Origin: Proteles cristata cristata
Lineage: Eukaryota; Chordata; Mammalia; Carnivora; Hyaenidae
DNA: 64,000 nt
Assembly: GCA_017311185.1 (NCBI GenBank)
Contig: JAESUZ010003490.1
Coordinates: 1,116,001 to 1,180,000 of the forward strand
Reading direction: 5' to 3'
Of this stretch, positions 1 through 11,849 are shown in pieces. The notes under the pieces were generated by a model. That model was not told the DNA's origin and ran no database searches. It saw only the letters and a program-made list of their open reading frames with translations. The translations under genes were made by a program, and so were the position numbers. How positions within the stretch are numbered: position 1 is the stretch's first letter; each line of letters begins with the position of its first letter.

Positions 1-442
1 AGAGTGGTCTTGCCCCAGCCGGTCGGCTCACCACACACTCACAGACCCTCTATTGTGCTGGCTGTGCCTGCTCCGAGGGATAGCAGCTTGGCTGGAGAAG
101 GAACCAACTTCAATAAGAGAGAAAAGACCAAACCTTGCAAACAAGATTGGGAATTCTGGGCTACAGGGGAAAATGTCCAGAGTGTGGAAGGAAAAGGGGG
201 ATGGATCCAAGAAAAAGAGAAGTGGATGGGCAGGAGAACAAATCAGATGATAGACATAGCCTTTCTAGTTTCTGTGTCCAACCCACCAACCAGAATGAGT
301 TCACCAGCCTTTTGCCAAACCCATAGCAGTTAGAAAGTGTGATATATAAGTACTAGGTTAATTTGCATTCCTTTTGGTGTAGAGGAAGTTCACTGGTTTC
401 TTTAAAGTTTTTTAAAAAAAAATTTCTGTTTTATTATTTTAT

Positions 443-493
443 TTTTTAAATAGTTTATTGTCAAGTTGGTTTCCATATAACACCCAGTGCTCA
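443..493 (-). mobile_element. L1 3' end fragment
   Basis: This fragment reads AAATAGTTTATTGTCAAGTT and onward to CCCAGTGCTCAT. It matches the reverse complement of the 3' terminus of the young L1 copies at 39911 and 41559 in this window. It runs directly into an antisense SINE, so the SINE probably inserted into an older L1 tail. Confidence 0.75.
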
Positions 494-680
494 TTTTTTG
501 TATTTGAGAGACGGAGAGTGAAAAGGAGAGGGGCAGAGTAAGAACAGAGACGATCTGAAGCAGGCTCCAGGCTCTGAGCCATCAGCACAGAGCACAACAC
601 AGGGCTCGAACTCACAAGCAGTGAGATCATGACCTGAGCCAAAGTCGAACACCTAACCAACTGAGCCACCCAGGTGCCCC
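494..680 (-). mobile_element. Carnivore tRNA-derived SINE (SINEC_Fc-like)
   Basis: The antisense copy ends with GAGCCACCCAGGTGCCCC, the complement of the SINE head. Inside are the GA-rich tract and the TGAGATCATGACCTGAGCC B-box region. The A-rich tail is reduced where it abuts the L1 fragment. Confidence 0.88.
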
Positions 681-3474
681 TTTAAGGTTTTTAAGAAATC
701 TCAGATAACCATCTCATCTCCTTGGGCTGGGTCTCTTCATTTTCAAAGTAAACAAATTTAAAAAATAACAATAAAATAAAATAAAGGGGTTAAAGTGCTC
801 TCAATCTGGCCAAAATAGGAAGGGGAATCTCAATCACTCGCCAGGTATCAAAAAGGCTAAACTATCGCACCATTACTCAAGATAAAACTACACAGTCTAG
901 TAAAATTATCATATTGCTTCTGCTTAAAATATATTAACCCACTTCATTAGGTTGATTATCTCATACTAAACAGATGCTTCTATTGGCAGTTACAGAGGTC
1001 ATTAATAATAGAGAGAAAAGTGATTACTTTATAAGTCAGCTGATTTGGTAGTCAATAAAGGAAATTTTTCAAAAGCGAGGTGTTTTATTAAGCTATTAAA
1101 AAATCCATAGGAAAAAAATAATAAAAGTTTTGCTGGGTGACATGGTTGGAGCCCATTGGCTCCGTTAGTGCCTCTTCTACTCACCCACAGAATTACCTCT
1201 AACAATAGAGACAAATGAGTGTGTTCTCAGGGGTGCCTAGAAGAAAAGCAGTGGGAGAGATTTCTATAAAGTTCCTCTTTTTTTCAAACCTTCAATTTTG
1301 GGGCAATTTTTCCATTCTCCTCCAGAAGTGTTTGTTTTAATTTCTAAATACAATACCAGAATCTATATGGAAAAACTGATGCCCTGGGAAGACACACAGA
1401 TTCATTCTGTGGCTCCAGAGCTGCCCACTGCGGCCCCACCCACCCCGCCATGTTCTGTCGGTGTTGAGGTAGCCCAGTTTGAGAAGCACAGGGATCTAGA
1501 GGATCTTGGAAAATTCACCTGGCTATCAAACTGAATGGGTTTTCCTTTAGCCTATGAAGAGGCAAAAAGGCTTAACCTTAAAGATGTAGAATCCCTTTAC
1601 CACTACAGCTCAAATAGCATCAAGGCCACAGCCAGGGAGGAAAGGGAAAGTCTAGAAACAAAGCGTGTTGTGCTAAGGAGAGCAGGAAAAATTTCAGGGG
1701 GAGCCAAGCACAGCTCAGGAGAAACTGTCCATCTGAAATGCCACCTGGAATTCACACCAGTAATAACTGTTGTGGATATAAAAATTAATAGGGGGGATTT
1801 CATAGTATTAGAAAAATTTATTTTTATAAATCATGTGTCTATCACCCAAGTGTTGATGCATGCATGCAATTCAAACATCAGGCTTACAATAAAAAGCTCA
1901 CAGAATGACTTAGCAAGGACAATCCCCCCATTTTCTCTATAATTTGGAGTGGAAGAAGGAGGGGGGCGGTGGGTAGAGGGTGCAGTTACTGGGTCAATTA
2001 ATCAACCTGAAAACTGTGACACAAACCCTGACGCCTAACCTATGTCTAAAAATACACAAATGTATACGAATTTGTTTTAAACTGTCAATGCCTATATTTA
2101 GGACCTTCCCAGCAAGGCTATAATGAGACTGTGTTTGAGGCCTTCAGTCATAGCAGACTCTACCATTAATCTGAAGTTAGTTAAATTAACAGCATTTAGT
2201 ACTGACTTGTCAATCTCACTGCTCCAGGAAATTGCACCTTGAGGCTACTAATATTGCCAATTTTTCCACTGGAGTGTGCGCCCGCGTGTGTGTATGTGTA
2301 TTTTTTTTTTTTTTTTGCCAGAGCCTCCACGTTCATACACCATCATTGCCTCCCTGCGTCCACAGCACTTATATTATCATTTATTCTGGCCCCCTTTAGC
2401 CTTCCCGGGGGATTCTGCATAGTGTAGCTGCTCAGTGAAAGAGTTTTTTAGCTTTATATTTATTTGTTTATTTTTCTGTCATGGCTCACGACTGAGCCTT
2501 TAAAAAAAAAAGTGTGACGGTATTCAGAGTACATGATTGACTGCTACAGCAACATTCATTAACCGTGACAAATCGGCAGCAAAACACAGTCCTGAGTGTT
2601 CTAAACAGCAACTTTAAAAAAAGAAGAAAGAAAGAAAAAGAAAAAAAGGACTCAACTAATTTTTCATTGACCTCATCTGTAAATAAATTGAGACTGATGG
2701 TGAGCAGGAGGGCAATAATAAATTAGTATTCATTTCCTGTAATTAATGCAAACATGCCTATGAACACAGAGAAGATGAATCTATAACCACCTAATTTCCA
2801 TTTCAAAATACACCTAACAAGTTCTCACTTGAGTTATCTTCATAATATTTTCCTCCCTTAATTAGAAGAATGGAATGGTTGGATTTCTTTCCCACCCACC
2901 AGGGGGAAATATTGTTTTTGGTCACAGAGAGCGTCAAACACATGCTGGCGACAGAGCAGCAGAACTTGATTCTGGTCTGTTTCAGTGTTTGCGTGGTCCC
3001 TTCCACATGACCATGCGGAGGCTGCCTCCTCCTTACTGCTAACTGGGGTGGGGGGAGGATGGGGGACTCCTGCAAAGTGACCAGGTGACCGCTGAGGCAG
3101 CCCTCACATGCATGAGAGCCAAGAGCAAAGCCCAAGAAGCAGCTTCCCAACCTGACACAAGAATGTGATGCATTCTGTTGTTGTCCTGAACATTCACTCA
3201 CACAGGGGCCGGTTGGGTAAATAGCATCATGTGGATTTAGTTGAGATATCATGTACCAAGTAAAACAGAGATAGCAAGCTGTATAATCTCTCTCTGCAAG
3301 AAAAGTAGTCAAACTTGCTGTCAGGCATGGGCATTTCCGGAGACCATTTCTTCCCTGAGATCATGATCAGAGATTGAATGGATAGAAGATCATTGTCTAA
3401 TGACAGCCAGTGGTCAGAACACTCTAGCACTACTGGGACAGCAGGCACTTTGTTAGCAATAAATAAATTGGTAA

Positions 3475-3701
3475 GGACGCCTGGGTGGCTCAGTTGGGTG
3501 AGCATCCAGCTTCAGCTCAGGTCATGATCTCATGGTTTGTGAGTTCAAGCCCCACATCGGGCTCTGTGCTGACAGCTGGGAACCTGGAGCCTGCTTCAGA
3601 TTCTGTGTCTCCCTCTCTCTCTCCCTCTCTCTCTGCCCCTTGCCCACTCACACTTTGTGTCTTTCTCTTTGTCTCAAAAATAAACATATTTTAAACATTT
3701 T
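3475..3701 (+). mobile_element. SINEC_Fc-like SINE with 17-bp TSD
   Basis: The head GACGCCTGGGTGGCTCAG is followed by the tRNA-like body, a (CT)-rich stretch and an AAAAATAAACAT tail. The flanking direct repeat AATAAATAAATTGGTAA is identical at 3458-3474 and 3702-3718. Perfect duplication and low divergence indicate a recent insertion. Confidence 0.93.
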
Positions 3702-4284
3702 AATAAATAAATTGGTAAATTACACCACTGAGACATATGTACAAAAATGTCTATGCTGGGCACAGTGGGATAAGAGCAGAAAATTTGAATCAGATGCTAC
3801 CAAAAAAAAAAAAAAAAAAAAAAGAAAGAAGAAAAAGGAAGTAAAAAATGACCAACCAACTTTAATAGAATGCAACTCGCCTCATGGATGGCTTTTTCTA
3901 GGGCCTTCCTAGCCCTACAGAGCTTTTGGCCCTAAGTGTTTGTCTTTCTAAAGATTATGGGAACAAATGTGTGCGATCTGGGTTAAAAGTGATCCTCATG
4001 GGTACTTAGTGGAGTTCTAATGAACCGTGTTAGGCAGCTACTTGGGGGGCATGTGGTAAGAGGGCCACAGAGCAATGGGAGATCCTAAATGGATGGATTG
4101 ACCATTCAATCTAGTTGTAAATAGCACTACTTCGACCTTATTGGAGGAAGTCAGGTAGTAAGGAATGCAGATCCCATTTACCCCAGGCATTTTTTAAAAG
4201 TCCATTGTAGACTCTCAACTATCCTGCCGATGAAGCAGCATTCCCCCAGGAAGAGAAAGGAGTCACGCATGTCTTTCCCTCTAG

Positions 4285-4479
4285 TTGTCAGCCTGGAAAG
4301 CCGAGCGATGCACCTTGCCACGCTGGTGCAGGAAGCCCAGCAGAGGGTGAGTGAGCTGTCTGCCCAGGTGGAGAATGAAGGACCCAGTCTGGACAACACA
4401 GAGAAAGAGAAACAGCTGAAAGCTTGGGAGTGGAGGGGTCGGCTCTACAGACGCATGAGAACGGGCTTCGAGCACGCTA
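4285..4479 (+). CDS. ANKFN1: ANKFN1 internal exon (linker before FN3)
   Basis: This is a 195-bp exon with a pyrimidine-rich acceptor (TCTTTCCCTCTAG) and a strong donor (GTGAGT). It begins with two bases that complete a codon from an exon outside the window and ends with one base of the next codon, so it is a symmetric phase 1/1 exon. It encodes VSLESRAMHLATLVQEAQQ and then a Glu/Lys/Arg-rich stretch ending RRMRTGFEHA. The composition suggests a long amphipathic helix. In ANKFN1 this segment lies between the ankyrin repeats and the fibronectin type III domain. The protein is a cytoplasmic/membrane-associated adaptor related to Drosophila WAKE, which acts in clock-controlled neuronal excitability (family knowledge). 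The next exon continues the frame exactly. The gene name rests on recognising the joined protein; no search was run. Confidence 0.88.
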
Positions 4480-6604
4480 GTGAGTATAAGCAGAAGACGT
4501 CTGCATTTAACTACAAACCAGGTTGGCCGTAGGCAGCCAGGCCTTCTTTTACAGATTTTTTTTTTTTTTTTTTTTTGGCAACTCTGTTACAGGGTCATGG
4601 ATAGCCGTTGTCAGCCTGTTTGGAGGGAGGGCTCTGGGCGACTGTAAAAGGATCTTTTGTCTTGCTTGATTTTCTGGCTCCTGATAGGTTCTCCAACCAC
4701 AGCCACAAGGCTTCAGTGCTGCTGGCCTGTCTCCACCGTGTCATACTCATCTAGTGCTTTCCACCCGCTATGCCCTGCTGCCTAATAACCTGGATGGTCT
4801 GATACCCTAAGTGGCTATATTTTGGGATGTTGAAGTGGAAAATATTTGTTTGCCTATTTGCCCAGTTTCTGCCTCCAACCCAAGTTTAAGTTGTTTTCAA
4901 CTCTCGCATTTTTTTTATAGAGAGCTTATATAAACCAACCTTCAGTTAACACAGGTGACAGAGGACAGTCAGTCCCTGGACTATGCTTGATCTCTACTTC
5001 TTTTCTCGTCACCAGTTCTTTCCATTAGTTCAAGAAAAGCCTTGTTTCTGGATAATGTTCATTAGCAATGGGAGGTACTGCTTAGAGAAACCCCTGCTAT
5101 AAAAATATATAGAAGTCAAACACTTGGGAAATATTAAAATCTTATACTAAAAGTAGATCTTATTTAAACAACAACAAAAAATTAGACTGAAGAATTTAAA
5201 TACAAGAGTAACGTCAGTTCATTAGTTTGAAAATACCTGCCTCTGTTTCGCGCTATAGATAAAGACCAAAAGCAGTGAAAATCTGGTTTTCTAAAGCAGT
5301 GCTAATTATCGAACCCATACTCCAATCCTTTCTCTTGAAGCAAATGGCTTAAGTGACATATATGAAAGTTTGCTTTCAATATTAGCAATCTGTCCAGCAA
5401 TGCTGATATGTTTTTTATTTAAAAAAAGACATTCATAAAAATACATCTTAGTTTACATTCAAACTTACTACATTTGCTTTAACTAATAGAATAACTTGCT
5501 TAAATAATTAAAGATTTTTTAAAAGAATTATATTGTAAAATAAATATTTTAGCATTAAAAAACATTCAACAATAATTTTAATAAATGCATTTGTTATTGT
5601 GCCTCATTTTGGACACAGATTACTACTAGAAGCAGTTATAGTTTTAGACTTACAGCCATTTGGGGGGTAATTTTCTAAATCACAAAACACCTTCTGGGTG
5701 TTAAGGAACACCTAAAACTATCAGGAGTCCTTTAAAACCTGAGGTTAATGGGCATGACATTCGTCCATGAATTCTTTCTCAGAAAATGTTTCTTGAGGTA
5801 ATAAGAGGCAGCATGAGAGCAAGGCACTTAGCATTCCACATGGGGAGGAGCCTAGAATCGGGCACCTGAAGCCACGGGCTTCAGTCCTAGCTGTGTTTCC
5901 GCTATGTCCTTGATCTAGTGTGGTGTCCTTGGACTGAGATTTCTTCATCTTAAATGTGCACATGCAGTTTCTTGCCCCTTCTAACCAACAGGGTTGCAAA
6001 AGGCTCCAAAGCAATGATCTACATGAAAATACTTCATGAGGGACACCTGGATGGCTCAGTCCAATGAGCATCCGACGTCGCCTCAGGTCATGATCTCGCG
6101 GTTCGTGGGTTCGAGCCCCACATTGGGCTCTGTGCTGACAGCCAGCTCAGAGCCTAGAGCCTGTTTCAGATTCTGTATCTCCCTCTTTCTCTGACCCTCC
6201 CTTGCTCACACTGTCTCTCTCTCTCTGAAATAAATAAAACATTTAAAAAAAATATTTCATGAAATGTAACAGTCTCTATCAACAGTCAGTTTCTGCTAAC
6301 ACATTCTGGCGTCCTCTCCACCAGTCCTGGCCAATCTCCTGTTGTGTTTCCAGGATACTTTGGGAAGGCTTAACTGGTATTATTTACCCCTTCAGAAGAT
6401 GTTCTAATGTTCAAATAAGACCACAATAGCAACAAATAAAGGCCGTTGAGACTTCTAATGAAAATGTTCAAAAGCAAAAGCTATTAGGCTCTACAAACAA
6501 CTGTTTCCATAGTGTGTGTTTCAGGGTATCCTTTGAAGAGGCAGAAACATTGTTTGAAAAGGATTTGCGATGTTAAGATTCTTATGTTTTTCCTTCCGTC
6601 CCAG
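4480..6604 (+). other. ANKFN1: ANKFN1 intron, 2.1 kb
   Basis: The GTGAGT...CAG intron joins the linker exon to the first FN3 exon. It holds one SINE (6041-6248) and a poly-T at 4557-4576. The rest is AT-rich sequence, especially 5100-5620, with no recognisable gene or repeat. Confidence 0.85.
6041..6248 (+). mobile_element. SINEC_Fc-like SINE
   Basis: The head reads GGACACCTGGATGGCTCAG, with a full tRNA-like region, CT tract and AAATAAATAAAACATTTAAA tail. An imperfect target duplication, GAAAATACTTCATGA / AAAATATTTCATGA, flanks it (about 6025-6039 and 6249-6262). Confidence 0.9.
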
Positions 6605-6718
6605 GAGCCCCCGAGGTGCCAACCAACGCCTGTCTTCTGGTGACCAGCAGCACATCACTCACTGTCAGCTTTCAAGAGCCTCTTAGTGTCAACGCAGCTG
6701 TAGTGACCAGATATAAAG
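6605..6718 (+). CDS. ANKFN1: ANKFN1 exon, first part of FN3 domain
   Basis: This 114-bp phase 1/1 exon has a good acceptor (TTTTTCCTTCCGTCCCAG) and a GTACTG donor. The base A carried over from 4479 plus GA gives Arg, followed by APEVPTNACLLVTSSTSLTV and SFQEPLSVNAAVVTRYK. It shows the classic start of a fibronectin type III fold: a Pro-rich A strand, then a SLTVSF B strand equivalent to the family's SLTVSW, then an entry into the Y-K-V-E-W C strand. That C strand is completed by the exon 47.7 kb downstream. No initiation occurs here; an open frame that seems to start at the GTG at 6616 is only the exon read through. FN3 domains are beta-sandwich binding modules. Both borders are supported by phase agreement on each side. 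Confidence 0.9.
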
Positions 6719-7259
6719 GTACTGGACTCCAGCTTTGTTTTTTCCATTGCTTCTTCTTAAAAATCAATCCATTGCTTGTTCCTGCTGATGATGGGATTTT
6801 TTTAACCCCATTTACTTTCTGAGTCGACATATTTCCATAGGCACTCATGGACAGAGCCAAAGGTTCCTGAGAATAAGTCACAGAAAGCATGAACCCCAGA
6901 ACCAGGTTGTCACTATTCCAAACCTCTCCAAGATATTAATAGTTCTATTCCTGTTTGCCGAGGGCCTGTTTTGTGCATAGCATAGCAATGGAGACACGAC
7001 TGAGTAAGACACACTGAAGAACCCGTCTCAATCCAGGGAGTTCAGAGGGTGGCAAGTGGAGCATTGTAAGAGGCATAGGCATCGGCATCTGTCACAGCAG
7101 ATAGCTAGGGTGGAGGATTTAAAAGAAAAACAGATAAAGACATCAGGAGTCAGAAAAGAAAGAGGGGAGTCACGTGATAGTATCAGAAACGTCCTACGGT
7201 AGACGGGGCATTTAGTCTTCAAGGATGTCTAGGATTTGGACCAAAAGATGCCGGGGGGA

Positions 7260-7465
7260 GGGGCATCTGGATGGCTCAGTCAGTTAAGCGTCTGACTCTA
7301 CATTTCGACTCAGGTCATGATCTTGCAGTTCATGAGTTCATGCCCCCCATGGAGCTTCATGCTGGCAGTGTGGAGCCTGCTTGGGATTCTCTCTCTCTCT
7401 GTCTCTCTCTCTGTCTCTTACTCTCAAATAAATAAAAAAATTTTAATGTTTTTTTTTTTTTTTAA
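7260..7465 (+). mobile_element. SINEC_Fc-like SINE
   Basis: The head reads GGGGCATCTGGATGGCTCAG and the tail reads CTCAAATAAATAAAAAAATT then poly-T. The flanks share a diverged AAGATGCYGGG-type repeat (about 7246 and 7468), a plausible degraded target duplication. Confidence 0.88.
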
Positions 7466-7929
7466 AGAAGATGCTGGGAGGAGGGGAGGGGAAGTAGCCT
7501 CCAAGTGGAGAGACCTGGAAGTACAGTGGAAGAGCAAGAACATGCTAGCACAGGCAGAGGAGAGCAGGGTGAGCAGTCGCAGCTCCAGGGGAAGGGAGGG
7601 CTCATGAGAAGGTCCCGTGAAATGTTAAGAGCAGAGAGAGCAACTAGGGCAGGAGGCAGGGGTACGATGACACTTGGATTCAAGAGTAAGGAGCTTCGAC
7701 AGTATATGATGAACTCTGCAGGCCCCTGAATAAGAGGGAGACAAGATGGGCAGTAGACTGTGAAATATTCAGGTCGCAGTACTGTGTCCAATGCATTGGA
7801 AGAGGTGTGGACCTGGCATGAGGAAGTAACTTAGGAAGCTATTCGAGAGAGATGCTGGCAGCCTGACGTGGCTGCCACAGCAGCACCTGGAGAGGAGATG
7901 GGGAGCCCAGAGGAGAAAGCAGCAGAGTG

Positions 7930-8125
7930 AGGCTGTGATAAGTAAGAACAGTCAAGGCTACAGAGCGCCTACAGTATGCCAGGCACTGTTTAAAGCCACC
8001 ATATGCATCAGCTCTGTGTAATCTTCACAAGAACCCTAGAGGTAGGTACAGTTAGGATTCCCACTTTTGCACCTGAGGAAACTGAGGCAGTGAGGTTAAG
8101 GCACTTTCCTGAAGACTCACAGTAG
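7930..8125 (+). mobile_element. MIR element
   Basis: The order of motifs is that of a sense-strand MIR: CCTACAGTATGCCAGGCACT, a TAATCTTCACAAGAACCCTA stretch, GAGGTAGGTAC and CTGAGGAAACTGAGGCAG. MIR is an ancient mammal-wide tRNA-derived SINE. Confidence 0.85.
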
Positions 8126-11059
8126 AGATGGACATATCATGTTCTGTTGATTCTTGAACACGGTGGCCAAAAAAGGGAGCAATCTATTTTCCTCATTATA
8201 CCCTGCACAGTGCTAAAAGCTGATAAAGCCGTCCATGTATATTCCAAGATGCCAGGCCACAAGGCAGAATTCCTGTCCAAGTGGTGTATGCGATTCCTTT
8301 CTCCTGCCCGGGGCCTAGTCCCCCGAGAATCTTCCGTGCCTGCAAAAATGACTCTGCCCACACCCTGTAGCCTTCTGAGGTACTTGGAATTTTCCAGATA
8401 ACTCCACTCTGTATTACTGAGGTAAGGCAGCATAGACTTGGTTACCACTTTGGGTTTTCTGTATCAGAAAGTTACAGCAGACAAATGAAGCCACCCAGGA
8501 CGGCCTCCTACAGCCATCCTTTGATAAAATTCTCATACTTTGTCTGATCATCTGCTCTGCCAAGACTTCCTGAAATCTGGAGCGAGTGTTTGCAGGCAGT
8601 GTCACACTTGGACATTTTCCTTTCTTTCCACCTTGCTCCAGCTCAGGTTCTTTGATGAAGGGTTTCATCAGTGCTGCCAAACTTGCCATTTTCTTCTTAC
8701 ATTTGATTAGTGAACTATCAGGAGCTGATTTATCCAGACTGTCCACTGTTTAATACTTGCCTGTGAGGCCAGCACATTCTATCAGCGTTCACATATTAAC
8801 ACGTCTCATCTCAGGAGACTTTGGGTGAGGTTGAAATGAAAGCCACAAGTGGGTTCTGCTGGTGACTGAAGGGGATTAATTAAGCATTATAAATAGAATT
8901 GTCTGTTGCATCGTGGAGTAGGTTTCCTTGTGTTAATTTATAAGGTCATAAATTGAGTCCTTAACCTGACCACTCTCAAGGGTTATTTAAAACAGCTGGC
9001 AGCCTCCTCCTGTACCCGGTGACAACAGGACAGTTTTTAATTCAGAGTTGAAGTAATTATTTAACTATGGAAATATTAGCAAAATTACCCTGAAACAAGG
9101 CTAGTTGTTTTGTTTGGTTTAAAAAAAAAAAAAAGCAGAAATGAGGGAGAAATCCACAGAATGAAATGTCAGTTATCTAATTGCTTAGAGAGAAGGCTTA
9201 ACCCTGCAGTATTTAGGGTTTGGAACAATTCTCACCCTGCTCTCCAGAATTTCTGGGTTTGCAAAACCTCAAGCCTATTTTGACAACTGGATGTTCTCTC
9301 CTTCATACTTGAGCCTGCATTTGAAAGAAAATATGAACCCTTTGGTACCTCACTTGCATATGCTCAACTCATCAAATATTTGGGTTTTGGGTTTTTTTTT
9401 TTTTAAGAGTTTGTTGATATCCAGAAATCTTTTTAAGAGCATCTCTTTATAAGCTCTCTGCAGGCCCTGGTGATAAATGGGCCATGCACCAGGCCAACTG
9501 TCATCACAACTTGGACATTAAAGATGTCAGTTTCAGTTTTAAACCACGGAGACGGTTCTGAGTAAGACCCACTGGAATTTTCTGCCTGTATCTCCCCTAA
9601 ATGCAGGAAAATGGGGCTAAGAGAGCGACTTCTCTGTTTCTAGCTGTTTCCTCCTTGGATTCAAAGAGTGCTTGCATCTTTTGGTCCCATCTCACCAATC
9701 TTCATGGCTTATAGAGCCAAACTAGAATTATTTCCAATGCTTTGATGCTTTGGACAATTGCCAGGACCTCATTCCACATTTTCTCCTCACTGCCTTGGGT
9801 AACCTGCCTGAAGCTCTCATTTGCAGAAGATATGCCATTTCTCTGCAGCCCCAAAGCAGAGAACATTTGCAAAAGTGATTTTGCTGCTCTTTGCTAGGTC
9901 GGGAACGGAAAGGAAGGTAACCTCTAACAGGTGCAGTGCAGCGTCTATTTTCCATCCATAGGATGAATTCTTTTCTATGGTTTTTTTTTTGTGTTTTGTT
10001 TGGTTTTGGTTTTGGTTTTGGTTTTTTGAGCTGGGCTTAACATGGTCACTCTTTGGGGTTTGCCAATGATGAGATGCTACAGTAGCTGTTCCAGTGGGTA
10101 TGGGCAGGACACTGGTTTGGCTGGTGCACTTTCCCATCTCCTCTCACTCTGTCATCTCTCAGATTAGAAACCACCACCCTCATTCCTTCCTGCAAAGGCT
10201 TGCAGTAGCAAACCGTTTAACCGGTCTTCATTTGATGGCATTTTCTAAAAAAAAAAAAAAAAAAATTAAAAAGCACTTCTCCTTGCAGAGATTGCCAGGA
10301 CCTGGCATTATACCCACTCCAGCAAAACCCAGGCCAGTGCTTCTGCAAACCACCACCTCCAGCTTCTTTCCCAGAAAGAAAGGAAGTCAAAGAATTCTAG
10401 AGAGATGTCTGGGAGTGCTGTAGCTCGTAGGAAGGAGAGCCCACCATTTGTACATGAAAACCCTAGGGGTTGGTCATTTATAATAATAGTGCAAACTTGA
10501 CCATGATTTGATCATTGGAAGCCATCTTTTCACAAGACTTAAGAAAAACCTGACTTCCTGAGGCTTCAGGGCACATCGCTTAATATTTGTATTATTTTTA
10601 CCCCTTCTATTATTTTTTCCACCACCTTGTAATTAGAAAGATATTTTGCCTACCAACAAAAAGCATTACATTAGGGACCATAATTATTTTCCATGTTTAA
10701 TTAATTGATGAATTAATTTGATCATAATATGAGGTGGCTACCCTCCTTACTAGATTGAACTGATTAAATCCCACAAAGCAAAAGGATTTATCATTTTAGT
10801 TCGCTTGTTTGGCCAAGGGTGAGGCCAGAAGTTTGCAGCTGAGAGCAACTAGGAGAAGCAGAAGATGTTATGTCTGGGGACATGAAACTCAGTGGATTCA
10901 CATTTTCTGCATGCAGGTGAAAATGTGGAACTAAGTTCAATAGCTAAATGTATGATGAAGAAAAACAGAAGGTCCAGTGAGAGGGAGGGAACATCAACAC
11001 TGCTCAAGTTCTTTCTTCTAATAATAAGATATGTTGTAAAACACATTTACATTTTCCTC
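8126..11059. other. Intronic stretch without recognised gene or repeat
   Basis: Mostly unique-looking sequence. It contains poly-A at 9121-9134 and 10249-10264, a (TTTTGG)n run at 9999-10027, and two AT-rich homeobox-like blocks (8870-9075, 10590-10760) discussed under findings. The minus-strand frames at 8137-8448, 8414-8746 and 9817-10137 have no domain, start context or splice support. Confidence 0.5.
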
Positions 11060-11570
11060 ATTTAGAAAGGTTTTTAACCCTCAAATAATGCAGTACAGGT
11101 TATATAAAAGATAAAGTAAAACATTTACTCTTTCCCCCAATGTCACATCCCTGTCACTACATTAATCTTTGTTATGAGTCCAACATATGTCCTTATAAAT
11201 TCTTTCTGGAAGCATGTACACACATGTATAAGCACACAGATGTATAGTTTTGTTTGTGTGCTCTAATACGTAATTATCACACTGTCTGTGTAATCTTACA
11301 TTTATTTTTAACTCAACAATGTAACATACATATCAATCTATCTGTGTCAGTGTGTTTGAATCTTCATTCTTTTTAGTAGTTGTATAATATTCCTGTTCCT
11401 TGGCTAGAAGTGCCATCATTTATCTAATTACTCTTCCACCGATAGACTTTGGTTATTTCCATTTTTTCCCTATTATATGATGTTACAATCCTTGTGTCTC
11501 TATTTTACTTGCAACAATGTTTCCTTCTAGCATTGTTAACTAGAAGTGGGAAGGTTTATGTATTCACTTT

Positions 11571-11792
11571 GTTTTTTTTCTTTTTTTAAACGTTTTATTT
11601 ATTTCTGAGAGAGAGAGACAATATGAGCAGGGGAGGATCAGAAAGAGAGGGAGACACAAAATCTGAAACAGGCTCCAGGCTCTGAGCTAGCTGTCAGCAT
11701 AGAGCCCATCGCAGGGCTCAAACCCATGAACTGTGAGACCATGACCTGAGCCGAAGTCAGCCGCCCAACCGACTGAGTCACCCAGGTGCCCC
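11571..11792 (-). mobile_element. SINEC_Fc-like SINE with TSD
   Basis: Antisense copy with a poly-T tail at the left and GAGTCACCCAGGTGCCCC at the right. The 14-bp duplication TATGTATTCACTTT / TATGCATTCACTTT (11557-11570, 11793-11806) differs by one base. Confidence 0.92.
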
Positions 11793-11849
11793 TATGCATT
11801 CACTTTCTTTGTCTCACTCACCAGTCTACACCCATTGTTAACCTTAAAA

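Larger units (their letters stand above)
1..4284 (+). other. ANKFN1: Upstream ANKFN1 intron (part)
   Basis: This sequence lies before the first recognised exon. I see no splice-flanked open frame with protein-like composition. It contains an L1 tail with a SINE (443-680), a second SINE (3475-3701), a poly-T at 2299-2316, a purine-rich stretch near 2616-2649 and a poly-A near 3801-3822. The rest is single-copy-looking AT-rich sequence. Open frames such as 1535-1942 (+) and 2803-3312 (-) lack splice signals, start context and recognisable domains. Confidence 0.7.

Noticed and set aside
1535..1942. 135-codon plus-strand open frame
   Set aside because: No similarity I know, no exon borders in phase with ANKFN1, and ordinary intron composition.
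2803..3312. 169-codon minus-strand open frame
   Set aside because: No recognisable domain, no splice or promoter support, and overlapping frames on both strands; consistent with chance in intron sequence.
3485..3694. Recurrent small proteins reading MAQLV...AQVMIS...SVLTA...EPASDSVSPSLS
   Set aside because: They recur at 3485, 21443, 23679, 30373, 35155 and 40963 because each is a translation of a SINE copy, not a gene family.
4178..4475. Minus-strand frames over the first exon
   Set aside because: Antisense shadows of a real coding exon; no independent signals.
6616..6822. Possible small protein starting at GTG 6616
   Set aside because: It is the FN3 exon read into its intron; splice signals and phase place the true border at 6718.
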